DNA of 64,000 nucleotides, from positions 2,914,001-2,978,000 of the forward strand of contig NZ_CP042412.1 of assembly GCF_007954505.1 (NCBI RefSeq), read 5' to 3'. Made by a program: the position numbers and the translations under genes. Of the stretch, positions 8,615 to 17,125 are shown piece by piece. Position 1 is the first letter of the stretch. Each line of letters opens with the position of its first letter. The notes beneath the pieces were generated by a model. It was given only the letters and a program-made list of their open reading frames with translations, did not search any database and was not told the origin of the DNA. Origin of the DNA: Microbacterium sp. CBA3102 (GTDB taxonomy: Bacteria; Actinomycetota; Actinomycetes; Actinomycetales; Microbacteriaceae).

Positions 8615-10969
8615 ATGACCACCGAGCACCCCGCCGACACCCACGACCTGATCCGCGTTCAGGGCGCGCGCGAGAACAATCTGAAGGATGTCAGCGTAGA
8701 GATCCCGAAGCGACGTCTCACCGTGTTCACCGGCGTATCGGGTTCAGGCAAGAGCTCCCTCGTCTTCGACACGATCGCCGCGGAATCCCGCCGGATGATC
8801 GATGAGACGTACAGCGCTTTCGTGCAGGGATTCATGCCGTCGGTGCCGCGTCCCGACGTCGACGTCCTGGAGGGGCTGACCACGGCGATCATCGTCGATC
8901 AGGAGCGACTCGGCGCGAATCCGCGCTCGACCGTCGGAACGGTCACCGATGCCAACGCGATGCTGCGCATCCTGTTCAGCAAGCTCGGGCAGCCCTACAT
9001 CGGCGGACCGACCGCGTTCTCGTTCAACATCCCGACGCAGAAGGCCAGCGGCGTCATGACCGGTCCCGGCGGCGAAAAGAAGATCGTGAAGGATGCGATC
9101 TATCTGGGCGGCATGTGTCCGCGTTGCGAGGGGAGGGGAGCGGTGTCGGACCTCGATCTCACGCAGATCGTCGACGAGTCCAAGTCGCTCAATGAGGGCG
9201 CCATCATGGTCCCCGGCTACACCGCCGACGGCTGGATGGTGAAGGGCTTCTCCCAGTCGGGGTTCTATCCGTCCGACAAACCGATCGCGGAGTTCACGGA
9301 CAAGCAGCGGCATCTGTTCCTCTACGGCGAGGTCACGAAGGTGAAGATCTCGGGGATCAACATGACCTACGAAGGTCTGATCCCCAAGATCACGAAGGCG
9401 ATGCTCTCGAAGGATCTCGACGCACTCCAGCCGCACATCCGAGCCTTCGTCGAACGCGTCGCCACTTTCGCGGTCTGCCCGGAGTGCGACGGCACGCGGC
9501 TCACTGAAGGTGCGCGCTCTTCGAAGATCGAGGGCGTCAGCATCGCGGATGCGTGCCGAATGCAGGTGACCGACGTGGCTGAGTGGGTGCGCGGCCTCGA
9601 TCTTCCCGGCGCCGGACCGCTCTTGCAGGCGCTCAGCGCCAACCTGGACGCATTCGTGACGCTGGGACTGGGATACCTCAGCCTCGAGCGGCCGTCGGGC
9701 ACGCTGTCCGGGGGAGAGGCGCAACGCATCAAGATGCTGCGGCACCTCGGCTCCTCGCTCACGGACATCACCTACGTGTTCGACGAGCCGACGATCGGCC
9801 TGCATCCGCACGACATCCAGCGGATGAACGGCCTGCTGCTGCAACTGCGCGACAAGGGCAACACCGTCCTCGTCGTCGAGCACAAGCCTGAGACCATCGC
9901 GATCGGCGATCACGTCGTGGATCTGGGGCCAGGAGCCGGCAGCGCGGGCGGAGAGATCTGCTACGAGGGCTCGGTCGAGGGGCTGAAAGCGAGCGGAACG
10001 AAGACCGGAGATCATCTCGAAGACCGCGCGACGTTGAAGGACGAGGTGCGAACGGGGTCGGGAAAGATCGAAGTGCGCGGCGCGTCGGCGAACAATCTGC
10101 AGGACGTCGATGTCGATATCCCCACCGGAGTCCTCACCGTCGTGACCGGCGTCGCCGGGTCGGGCAAGAGCTCACTCATCCATGGATCGGTGTCCCATCA
10201 GGATGGCGTCGTCGCGATCGACCAGGCCGCGATCAAGGGGTCCCGCCGCAGCAATCCTGCCACCTACACAGGACTCCTCGAACCGATCCGGAAGGCGTTC
10301 GCGAAGGCGAACGGCGTGAAGCCGGCGCTGTTCAGCGCGAACTCGGAAGGCGCGTGTCCGTCATGCAAGGGGGCGGGCGTCATCATCACCGAACTCGGTT
10401 TCATGGACACGATCGAGACGCCGTGCGAGGACTGCGGAGGTAAGCGCTTCCAGGCAGGCGTGCTGGAGTACAAGCTCGCGGGCAAGGACATCACCGATGT
10501 CCTCGATCTGCCGGTCGCCGAGGCCCGGCTCTTCTTCGGCGACGGCGAGGCGAAGCTGCCCGCCGCGGCGGCGATCCTCGGTCGCATGGAAGACGTGGGA
10601 CTCGGATATCTGTCGCTCGGGCAACCGCTGTCGACGCTGTCGGGCGGCGAACGCCAGCGTCTCAAGCTCGCGATCCAGATGGGGGAGAAGGGCGACGTCT
10701 ACGTGCTCGATGAGCCCACGACAGGTTTGCACCTCGCGGATGTCGACAAGATCCTGGGCCTGCTGGATCGACTCGTCGACGCGGGGAAGACCGTGATCGT
10801 CATCGAACACCATCAAGCAGTCATGGCGCACGCGGACTGGATCATCGACATCGGCCCCGGCGCCGGTCACGACGGCGGGAAGATCGTCTTCGAGGGAACC
10901 CCGAGAGATTTGGTATCCCAAAAGGCGACGCTCACGGGGGAGCACCTCGCGGAGTACGTCGGAGCGTGA
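8615..10969 (+). CDS. UvrA-like ABC ATPase (DrrC-type, short UvrA paralogue)
   Basis: The 784-residue protein has two ABC ATPase halves. Walker A motifs are GVSGSGKSS (about residues 39-47) and GVAGSGKSS (about 512-520); signatures are TLSGGEAQRIK and TLSGGERQRLK, each followed by an FDEPT/LDEPT Walker B. Zinc-module cysteines are visible as CPRCEGRG, CPECDGT, CPSCKGAG and CEDCGG. Canonical UvrA is about 950 residues, so this is a shorter paralogue. Such proteins include DrrC of daunorubicin producers, which protects DNA from an intercalating drug. It is coded just after the VOC gene, with AAGGA before the ATG. The repair or drug-release role is inferred from the family. Confidence 0.88.
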   Translation: MTTEHPADTHDLIRVQGARENNLKDVSVEIPKRRLTVFTGVSGSGKSSLVFDTIAAESRRMIDETYSAFVQGFMPSVPRPDVDVLEGLTTAIIVDQERLGANPRSTVGTVTDANAMLRILFSKLGQPYIGGPTAFSFNIPTQKASGVMTGPGGEKKIVKDAIYLGGMCPRCEGRGAVSDLDLTQIVDESKSLNEGAIMVPGYTADGWMVKGFSQSGFYPSDKPIAEFTDKQRHLFLYGEVTKVKISGINMTYEGLIPKITKAMLSKDLDALQPHIRAFVERVATFAVCPECDGTRLTEGARSSKIEGVSIADACRMQVTDVAEWVRGLDLPGAGPLLQALSANLDAFVTLGLGYLSLERPSGTLSGGEAQRIKMLRHLGSSLTDITYVFDEPTIGLHPHDIQRMNGLLLQLRDKGNTVLVVEHKPETIAIGDHVVDLGPGAGSAGGEICYEGSVEGLKASGTKTGDHLEDRATLKDEVRTGSGKIEVRGASANNLQDVDVDIPTGVLTVVTGVAGSGKSSLIHGSVSHQDGVVAIDQAAIKGSRRSNPATYTGLLEPIRKAFAKANGVKPALFSANSEGACPSCKGAGVIITELGFMDTIETPCEDCGGKRFQAGVLEYKLAGKDITDVLDLPVAEARLFFGDGEAKLPAAAAILGRMEDVGLGYLSLGQPLSTLSGGERQRLKLAIQMGEKGDVYVLDEPTTGLHLADVDKILGLLDRLVDAGKTVIVIEHHQAVMAHADWIIDIGPGAGHDGGKIVFEGTPRDLVSQKATLTGEHLAEYVGA

Positions 10970-11020
10970 GTCGGGCAGGGGGATAGTCCGCCCGGCGTTG
11001 CGCCCCGCTTCGTCGCGGTC

Positions 11021-11866
11021 TCAGTCCCGGCGGGCGATGATCGTGTACGTGCACGGCAGCTTGTCGCGCTCTGCATCGGGCCAGGCATAGCCGCCGGGAA
11101 CCTCCACCATGCGGTCGCTGAAGCGCCACGGCAGCGTTCGGCCTTCGTCGAAGTGGATGAGTCGGAGACCAGCGCGCAACAGAGCGCCGAGGATCTCGGA
11201 CAGGGGGTGCGGCCACTCGTACGTACGCGTGTGAGCGAGGCGTCCGTCGCCGGCGTAGGTGCTGTCGTCATCCCACTGCTGCGCATGCCCGGTCGCGAAG
11301 TAGGAATAGCGTGTGGTGAGCTCAGCAGCGTTCTCATCGAGTGCGTAGAGCGCGGGATGGCCGTCTCGGATGAAGAACATGCCGCCTGGGCGCAGCAGGG
11401 CCACGATCTGGGCGGCCCACCGGTCCAGGTCGCTGAGCCAGGTGATCGTCCCGATGCTCGTGTAGACGACATCGAAGACGCCGTCGACTGCGGCACGCGC
11501 ATCGAGAACGTCGGTCTCCACCCAGGTGGCGTCGATACCCAGGCGTGCAGCAAGCTGGGCGGCAGCACGGAGCGCGGACGGCGAGAAGTCGACGCCGGTG
11601 ACTGTGGCGCCCGCTCGAGCCAGCGAGACCGTGTCGGTGCCGATGTGGCACTGCAGATGGCACAGGTCGAGCCCGGAGAGCGAACCGGACGGAAGGAACG
11701 ACTTCATCGCGACCAGATCGTCGCGCACGACGTCGCTGAGATGAGCCGGGTCGTCGAACGTGTCGAGTCCGTACGCTTCTTCGTGCACAGGCACGCGATC
11801 TTCCCAGTTCGCCTGGTTCGCCAGCCGCGCAGATTCCCAGTCGATGTTGACGTTGTTCCCGTTCAC
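11021..11866 (-). CDS. Class I SAM-dependent methyltransferase
   Basis: The 281-residue protein has a class I Rossmann methyltransferase core. Motif I is GLDLCHLQCHIGTDTVSLA, where the usual GxGxG is replaced by a Cys/His-rich version; motif II is VTGVDFSPSALRAA and motif IV FDVVYTSIGTITWL. The substrate cannot be told. The GTG start (MNGNNVNIDWES) is preceded by a clear promoter at 11902-11930. The gene ends convergent to the UvrA-like gene, 51 bases away, with no obvious terminator between. Confidence 0.85.
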   Translation of the reverse strand: MNGNNVNIDWESARLANQANWEDRVPVHEEAYGLDTFDDPAHLSDVVRDDLVAMKSFLPSGSLSGLDLCHLQCHIGTDTVSLARAGATVTGVDFSPSALRAAAQLAARLGIDATWVETDVLDARAAVDGVFDVVYTSIGTITWLSDLDRWAAQIVALLRPGGMFFIRDGHPALYALDENAAELTTRYSYFATGHAQQWDDDSTYAGDGRLAHTRTYEWPHPLSEILGALLRAGLRLIHFDEGRTLPWRFSDRMVEVPGGYAWPDAERDKLPCTYTIIARRD

Positions 11867-11901
11867 GCAGTGAGCCTATCGAGCACCACGCTCCAGTCCG
11901 A

Positions 11902-11930
11902 GTTATATCCGATAATGCACATTATGTCAG
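11902..11930 (-). promoter_or_regulatory. Methyltransferase promoter with palindrome in spacer
   Basis: On the minus strand CTGACA (11925-11930) and TATAAC (11902-11907) are separated by exactly 17 bases, a near-consensus housekeeping promoter. The spacer plus the edge of the -35 holds the inverted repeat ATAATG-TG-CATTAT (11912-11925), a likely repressor or MerR-type activator site. The -10 lies 35 bases before the GTG start. It is also one of the few AT-rich islands in the window. Confidence 0.65.
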
Positions 11931-11934
11931 CTTG

Positions 11935-11969
11935 TGTCGATCAGGTCGCTCCTCCTCTCCCTGCGGCAG
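11935..11969 (+). repeat. 35-bp imperfect direct repeat, copy 1
   Basis: This copy matches 12846-12880 at 32 of 35 positions. In one frame both copies encode SIRSLLLSLRQ. Here the frame ends soon after in a stop, so it is not part of a gene. The second copy is inside the kinase-like remnant, so this copy looks like a duplicated scrap of the same gene. Confidence 0.6.
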
Positions 11970-12097
11970 GAACTGCGAGGATAGGTTCGATGACTCCCAC
12001 CGGCCGTGACTCCACGTGTCTCGTCATCCTGCGCGGCGACGCGATTGAAAGGGGAGACACACGACAGCCAGCGGAAGCCGCTCGGCGTGAACCGCCT

Positions 12098-12631
12098 CTA
12101 AGTCTCGTAGGGGCTGGCCTTCACCCTGCCTCGTAGCCATTGGACCGGCCACACGAAATGCGCAACGGAGAGGGCAAACACGCCCCAAGCAATGGCCAAG
12201 AGTCCCCAAAGTACCGCGGCTGCGGACGCGCCGCCCTCCCCCGGGCTCACGGCCAGCGCCGCGGTGATTCCGATTAGAGCGATGAATCCAACGACCGCAC
12301 CGGCCACCGTGATCGCGCCGTTCGCGAGCCACCGAGACCGAAGCGCCGGAACGAGTCGAATCGGCAGTCCGATGACCATTGCGAGGACCATCGATGGTGC
12401 GGCGACCAACACGCCACTGAAGACGATTCCGATGAGCGACATGGCTCCGTCATACTCGTTGCCGCCGGCCCCTGAGGCGATCATGCCGGTCCCCACGATC
12501 ACCGCCGCGACGAACAAGACGAACCCACCCACAAAGAACTGAGCGATCGTCAATGTCCGAAGGTCGATCTCTGGCCGCGAAGTGCCCTCATCGCCAGCGG
12601 TTGACACGTTCGCGGCCCCGTTTGTGCTCAC
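12098..12631 (-). CDS. Small membrane protein of unknown function
   Basis: The 177-residue protein has a polar N-terminus of about 28 residues (rich in Ser, Thr and Gly), then four hydrophobic helices, for example FFVGGFVLFVAAVIVGTGMI and AAVLWGLLAIAWGVFAL. It ends in a short basic tail. I do not recognise a family. The start is GTG with no strong Shine-Dalgarno. Both flanks carry fragments of a kinase-like gene and a direct repeat, which suggests that this gene arrived by a rearrangement. Base composition seems slightly less GC-rich than in neighbours (visual impression only). Confidence 0.6.
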   Translation of the reverse strand: MSTNGAANVSTAGDEGTSRPEIDLRTLTIAQFFVGGFVLFVAAVIVGTGMIASGAGGNEYDGAMSLIGIVFSGVLVAAPSMVLAMVIGLPIRLVPALRSRWLANGAITVAGAVVGFIALIGITAALAVSPGEGGASAAAVLWGLLAIAWGVFALSVAHFVWPVQWLRGRVKASPYET

Positions 12632-12772
12632 GTCTCGATCTTACGAGTTCGCCCCGCGGAGGCGGAGAAGCCGCCCATCACCTTCGCGCTCCCCATTGCA
12701 CCGCGTTGCTGCTGGGGGCTGCGGACGCTCCCGATCCTCCCGAACCGGGGCGCCCACCGAGCCGCCTCCGCG

Positions 12773-13150
12773 TTGCACGACGTCATCGAAACGCCACCAA
12801 GTGACTACGAGCTGTTGGAAAGCGGCGACACAGGATCGCCAGCAGTCTCGATCAGGTCTCTCCTCCTCTCGCTGCGGCAGAATCTCCTCGGGCGGCGGGT
12901 GGCTCTCATCTCTCAGGATCACTTTCGCCGCGAGGTGCTGCACGACCCCGATCGGCGTCATGCGGGAAGACCGCTCGCGATCGCCTTCGGACAGGACGAG
13001 CTCCGCGAATGGTACGACGGATGGCAGCCCCTCCCCTGGTTCGAAGAGACGCGAGTGGGCCGCGAGGTGTCGACCGACGAACTGGTGTCATCGATCCTGC
13101 AGAACCTCGGGCGTCCGGGGCTACACAACCCGACGAGCGAAAGCGCGTAG
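12773..13150 (+). pseudogene. Decayed P-loop (AAA-family) kinase remnant
   Basis: The 125-codon frame contains GRRVALISQDHFRREVL, the segment following the P-loop in small AAA-family kinases. A C-terminal piece, FGQDELREWYDG followed by STDELVSSIL, resembles the end of the same family. The middle of about 60 residues is missing, and the P-loop position reads GDTGSPAVS instead of GxxGxGKS. A likely displaced N-terminal scrap (CLVILRG, typical just before such a P-loop) lies at about 11991-12040, on the other side of the membrane gene. I read this as a broken gene; a short functional protein is unlikely but not excluded. Confidence 0.45.
12846..12880 (+). repeat. 35-bp imperfect direct repeat, copy 2
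   Basis: This is the partner of 11935-11969 (32 of 35 identical), lying within the kinase-like remnant. The two copies bracket the small membrane gene. A weaker second pair (12047-12073 and 12818-12844, about 21 of 27) lies nearby. Confidence 0.6.
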
Positions 13151-13196
13151 TCCGAAGTCGGCATCGACGAATGAACCTCGGCGATAGGCTCCGATC

Positions 13197-13619
13197 GTGG
13201 ACAGAGTGAAAGATGACGTGTATGGGTTCCTGGTGGCGGCGTCACGCGCCGATGAACTCGTGCGCTTGGACGAGATCATCCGTGAAGCGCTGCCTGGGGT
13301 GGACCGTGTGCTGTGGCGAGGCAAGATGTGGGGCGGCACGGAACAGGCGATCGTGGGCTACGGCACGATCGCTCAGCCCCGCCCTCGGGGCGGAAGCGTC
13401 GACTGGTTCCTCGTGGGGCTCGCGGAGCAGAAGAGCCACTTGTCGGTCTACGTGAACGCGGCCGAGAACGGCGAGTACCTCGTGCGTGCGCGCGCTCATC
13501 AGCTCGGGAAGGTCAAGGTCGGCGCTGCGGCGATCACCTTCCGGTCCGTCGACGACCTTGACCTCGCGGAGTTCCGCTTGTTGCTCCAAAAGGCGCGGGA
13601 GATCGAACTCCCCGGATAG
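13197..13619 (+). CDS. DUF1801-like domain protein
   Basis: The 140-residue protein has the pattern of the DUF1801/YdhG-type fold: an N-terminal helix, REALPGVDRVLWRGKMWGG, a central FLVGLAEQKSHLSVYVN strand pair, then RSVDDLDLAEFRLLLQKA. The biochemical role of the family is uncertain; some members are called iron chaperones by fold only. The start is GTG. It stands alone between the kinase remnant and a convergent VOC gene. Confidence 0.72.
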   Translation: MDRVKDDVYGFLVAASRADELVRLDEIIREALPGVDRVLWRGKMWGGTEQAIVGYGTIAQPRPRGGSVDWFLVGLAEQKSHLSVYVNAAENGEYLVRARAHQLGKVKVGAAAITFRSVDDLDLAEFRLLLQKAREIELPG

Positions 13620-13681
13620 CACGTCCCCGTCACGCTTCGTAGCGCCTGGGCCGCGGTGAGATGAGAGCCCCGGCGGGACTC

Positions 13682-14050
13682 CTACTGTGTGGACCAGACG
13701 CCGAGCTCGTTGCCCGTCGGGTCTGCAAAGTGGAGGCGTCGTCCACCGGGGAACTCGTACGGCGCCTGGAGGATCGTGCCGCCGGCCTTCTCGATCGCAG
13801 CCTGCGTGGCGTCGAGGTCTTCGGAGTAGAGGAGCACGAGAGGACCGCCGACCGGCCGCGGCTCATCCGCGAGCATCAGCCCACCGGATTCATTGCCGTC
13901 GTCGCGCGGTGAAACGATCCCTGCGTATCCGGGGCCGTAGTCGTGGAAGCCCCAACCGAAGGCCTCACGGAAGAAATCCTTCGACTTCTCCAGATCGGTG
14001 ACGACGAGCTCGATGTAGTCCAGTGAGTGGTGCAGAGGTGAACCTGTCAT
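13682..14050 (-). CDS. VOC family protein
   Basis: The 122-residue protein begins at the ATG at 14050 (MTGSPLHHSLDYIEL). It has VOC-fold features: YIELVVTDLEKSKDFFREAFGW at the N-terminus, a second module starting LVLLYSEDLDATQAAIEKAGG, and the closing FADPTGNELGVW. A longer frame upstream is not supported by similarity. The ligand is unknown. It is divergent from the MFS gene, so 14051-14126 should hold both promoters, though none is clear by eye. Confidence 0.84.
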   Translation of the reverse strand: MTGSPLHHSLDYIELVVTDLEKSKDFFREAFGWGFHDYGPGYAGIVSPRDDGNESGGLMLADEPRPVGGPLVLLYSEDLDATQAAIEKAGGTILQAPYEFPGGRRLHFADPTGNELGVWSTQ

Positions 14051-14126
14051 GACGCCACCGTAGCCACCGTCACCGACAACGCTCCGAGGGCACTGAAGCC
14101 CGGTGGCAGAGGAGTAGCGTTGAGGC

Positions 14127-15449
14127 GTGCCGCCGGTCTCCCCCCCCCGTGTCGACCCCGGGGTTGCGCGCATGGATCATCTGGTCGGTCGGTGTCGCGG
14201 CCTACGTCCTCGCCATCACGAATCGCACGTCCCTCGGCGCGGTCGGCGTCGAAGCGGCGGACCGGTTCCAGGCGGATGCGTCGACGCTCGCCCTGTTCGC
14301 CGTGGTGCAGCTCGCCGTCTACGGCGGAATGCAGATTCCTGTCGGGGTGCTCCTCGATCGCTTCGGATCACGACCGATCATGACGGTCGGCATGCTGCTC
14401 ATGGCGGCTGGTCAGCTGACGATGGCGCTGTCTCCGAACATCGGGATCGCGATCTTCGCGCGTGTGCTGCTCGGCGCCGGCGACGCCGCGATCTTCCCCG
14501 CCGTGCTTCGACTCGTCGCGACCTGGTTCCCCGCGCAGCGCGGACCGCTGATGGTGCAGTTCACCGGAATCATCGGCCAGGCCGGCCAGCTGATCGCGCT
14601 GGTCCCGCTCGCGGCGCTGCTCCACGCGACGACCTGGAGCATCACGTTCGGAAGCATCGCGGGACTCGGTCTGCTGTTCGCGATCCTCGTGGCGCTGGTC
14701 ATCCGCAACCATCCCCCGGAGCAGGGCGCGGACGTCACCGTCAACACGGATACGGGTGTGGTCCGCGTCGTCACGTCTGCGATAGACACCGGTGTCGGCA
14801 TACGCGCGGCGTGGGCTCACCCCGGCACCAGGCTCGCCTTCTGGTCGCACTTCACCACTCCCTTTGCGGGTACTGCTTTCGTGCTGCTGTGGGGAATGCC
14901 GTTCCTCACCGCCGGCGAGGGTCTCGACACCGCGCACGCCGCCGGCATCATCTCTGTATATGTCGTTGCGGGAATGTTTCTCGGGCCGATCATCGGCGAC
15001 CTCTCCCGCCGACACCCGAATCACCGCTCACTCGCGCTCGTGCTCCCCGCCGTCGGCGTGCAGATGGCAGCGTGGATCGCTGTCATCGCTCTCCCCGGAG
15101 CGGCGCCGATCTGGCTCCTCTACGTGCTGGCGATCGCTCTCGCCACCGGTGGCCCCGCTTCGATGATCGCCTTCGACCACGCTCGGACGCACAACCCGAG
15201 TCATCGTCTGAGCACCGCGACCGGTGTCACGAACGCGGGTGGCTTCATCGCCGCATTGATCGCGATCTTCCTGATCGGACTCGCGCTCGACCTGCAGGGC
15301 GCGGGGACCCCGAGACCTATTCGCTGGAGGCCTTCAGGATCGCCTTCCTCATGCCCATCCCGCTGTGGATCCTCGGGGTGACCTTCATCCTGATCGAACG
15401 CAAACGCACTCGGATCCGCATCGGCCTCGATCCGGAACGTCGGCGCTGA
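14127..15449 (+). pseudogene. MFS transporter with disrupted reading frame
   Basis: A 12-helix major facilitator protein is encoded mainly in the frame beginning at GTG 14149 (STPGLRAWIIWS, then FGSRPIMTVG, the loop 2-3 motif). Near 15303 the frame is lost: the natural continuation GDPETYSLEAFRIAF, with the last helix WILGVTFILIERK, lies in another frame up to the stop at 15447-15449. One extra G in the GGGG at 15303-15306 would restore it. At the start, a nine-C tract (14140-14148) separates a better-placed GTG (14127, with GAGGAG upstream) from the coding frame; eight Cs would join them. Either two sequencing indels or real inactivation explains this. Confidence 0.7.
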
Positions 15450-15456
15450 GGGACGC

Positions 15457-16269
15457 TCAGCGGAGCAGGTGCTGGAGTGTCTCCACGATCAACTCGACGC
15501 TGACGCGCTCCGGCACCTCCGCATCGCCTGCTTCGAACTCCGCGAGTTCGATCCCCCGCACGGAGTCCGGCGGTAGCGCAGCGAAGATCGCGGCGATCTG
15601 GTGAGGCAGCAGTCCTCCCCCGACGCGGTACGCGGCAGGGATGTAGCCAGGCTCGAGGACGTCCCAATCGACGTGGATCCACACCGGGCGACCCGCGACC
15701 GACTCGAGGACGCGCTCGGGCGTGCTCTCCGACGGGGGGATGACGGTGACGCCGGCATCGGCGAGCAGCTGCTCCTCAGCGGTGTCGATGTCCCGGCCAC
15801 CGACCACCACCACCTTTCTCGGATCGAGGCCCGCCCCGTGCCCGCTGTTCCAGAGCCCACACGCAGCGGCCAGGACCATACCTCCCAGATACCCGGAATC
15901 GGTCGTATCGGGTGTGTTGAAGTCGCCATGCGCGTCGATCCAGAGCACGACGGCCTCGGGATGATGCGCGGCCGCCGTCGGCAACGTGCCGAGGCTCGCC
16001 GCGCAGGTGTTGGTGATCAGAAGAGGCGTCGTGCCATCCGCGATGGCTTCGCTCACCGCGGTGCGCAGCCCTCTCAACGTCGTCTCCGCTTCGGGAAGTG
16101 CGACGGACCAATCATCGATCTCGCTCGGTGTCGGCGTGCCGATGATCAGCGGGTCGACAGCGAGAAGTGACGAGACCGCCTCGCCGACGCGTCGTGCACC
16201 CGCGAGCGCCCCATCGGTGCGGTCGGCGACGCGGCCCTGGGAGACGATGAGCGAATATTCCGATGCCAT
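15457..16269 (-). CDS. Arginase/ureohydrolase-fold protein
   Basis: The 270-residue protein has the binuclear metal motifs of the ureohydrolase fold: WIDAHGDFNTP (D112, H114, D116) and IHVDWDVLEP (D201, D203). The first motif, normally GGDHS, reads ITNTCAASLG, so the first metal-binding His is replaced by Cys89 or a neighbour. A GHG/GGRDI middle and a GIELAEFEAG motif are also present. It probably hydrolyses a guanidine- or amide-like bond, but arginase activity itself is doubtful. It is the last gene of the LLM-MFS-SGNH-FGE cluster, 90 bases after the FGE-like gene. Confidence 0.82.
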   Translation of the reverse strand: MASEYSLIVSQGRVADRTDGALAGARRVGEAVSSLLAVDPLIIGTPTPSEIDDWSVALPEAETTLRGLRTAVSEAIADGTTPLLITNTCAASLGTLPTAAAHHPEAVVLWIDAHGDFNTPDTTDSGYLGGMVLAAACGLWNSGHGAGLDPRKVVVVGGRDIDTAEEQLLADAGVTVIPPSESTPERVLESVAGRPVWIHVDWDVLEPGYIPAAYRVGGGLLPHQIAAIFAALPPDSVRGIELAEFEAGDAEVPERVSVELIVETLQHLLR

Positions 16270-16359
16270 GGAACCAGCTTTCCACCCGTGCTGCTCCCCG
16301 CCAAAACCGTCGGACAGCGAGCCTTCCCTCTGCGGACTTCGGAGACTGCGAGAGAGACG

Positions 16360-17106
16360 TCACCGTCGACGCGGCGTCCAACCCGACGGAAGCGGCCCGT
16401 CCTGCACAGCACGCTCGCGGTCGGCTCGAGCCGACCACCCCTGCGCCTGTTCGAGCGTGTCGAACGCCCCTCGAGCAAGCCGGAGGCCGACGTCTTCGTG
16501 ATGCATCCGCGGCGCTCCCCCTCGGCGGACCGAGGCGCGGACACTCCACGCATCGTCAGCGAATCCGCCCCCGCGGAACACCCGGTAGTCGTCGTAGCGG
16601 GCAGGATCCAGGAGGTCCCAGCACCACTCCCATACGTTGCCGAGGGTGTCGAAGAGACCGTGGAGGTTCGGGAGCTTCCCCCCGACATCTTGCGGAGACG
16701 AGACGCCGTCCGCGCTCGTCCACGCCGCATCGGCCAGAGGCGCATAGTGCGGCCCGGTCGACCCCGCCCGACACGCGAACTCCCATTCCGCCTCGGTGGG
16801 CAGTCGGTAGCCGTCGGCCGTCGTGTCCCAGGCGACCTCCTCGCCGTCGAACAGATAGACCTGGTCCAACCCTTCCCACTCGGAGGCGGCGTTGCAGAAG
16901 TGGACGGCGCGCAACCAGCTCAGGTCGGCTGCGGGGCGACGCGGGTGGCGCATCGGAATGCCCAGTACCTCGGTGAGCTGCGCCTCGGTCACGGGGTACA
17001 CGCCGATCTCGTACGGCTCGAGCGTCACCTCACGCTGCTCGCCCCGTCGCGCATCGCGGAGGGTCACGACCCCGGCGGGGATTCGCGCGAGCTCGATGTC
17101 GGTCAC
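16360..17106 (-). CDS. Formylglycine-generating-enzyme-like (SUMF1 fold) protein
   Basis: The 248-residue protein shows the FGE-sulfatase fold: YEIGVYPVTEAQ, YRLPTEAEWEFACRAG, LFDTLGNVWEWCWD and VFRGGGFADDAW, ending VGLRLAR. In true FGE the last part carries two catalytic, copper-binding cysteines after the RGGSW motif. Here that stretch (GGGFADDAWSVRASVRRGG) has none. It is therefore unlikely to make formylglycine; a binding or other oxygenase role is possible. No sulfatase is present in the window. It lies 19 bases after the SGNH gene. Confidence 0.83.
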   Translation of the reverse strand: MTDIELARIPAGVVTLRDARRGEQREVTLEPYEIGVYPVTEAQLTEVLGIPMRHPRRPAADLSWLRAVHFCNAASEWEGLDQVYLFDGEEVAWDTTADGYRLPTEAEWEFACRAGSTGPHYAPLADAAWTSADGVSSPQDVGGKLPNLHGLFDTLGNVWEWCWDLLDPARYDDYRVFRGGGFADDAWSVRASVRRGGAPRMHHEDVGLRLARGAFDTLEQAQGWSARADRERAVQDGPLPSGWTPRRR

Positions 17107-17125
17107 TTCGCGTCACTCCGCGGCA

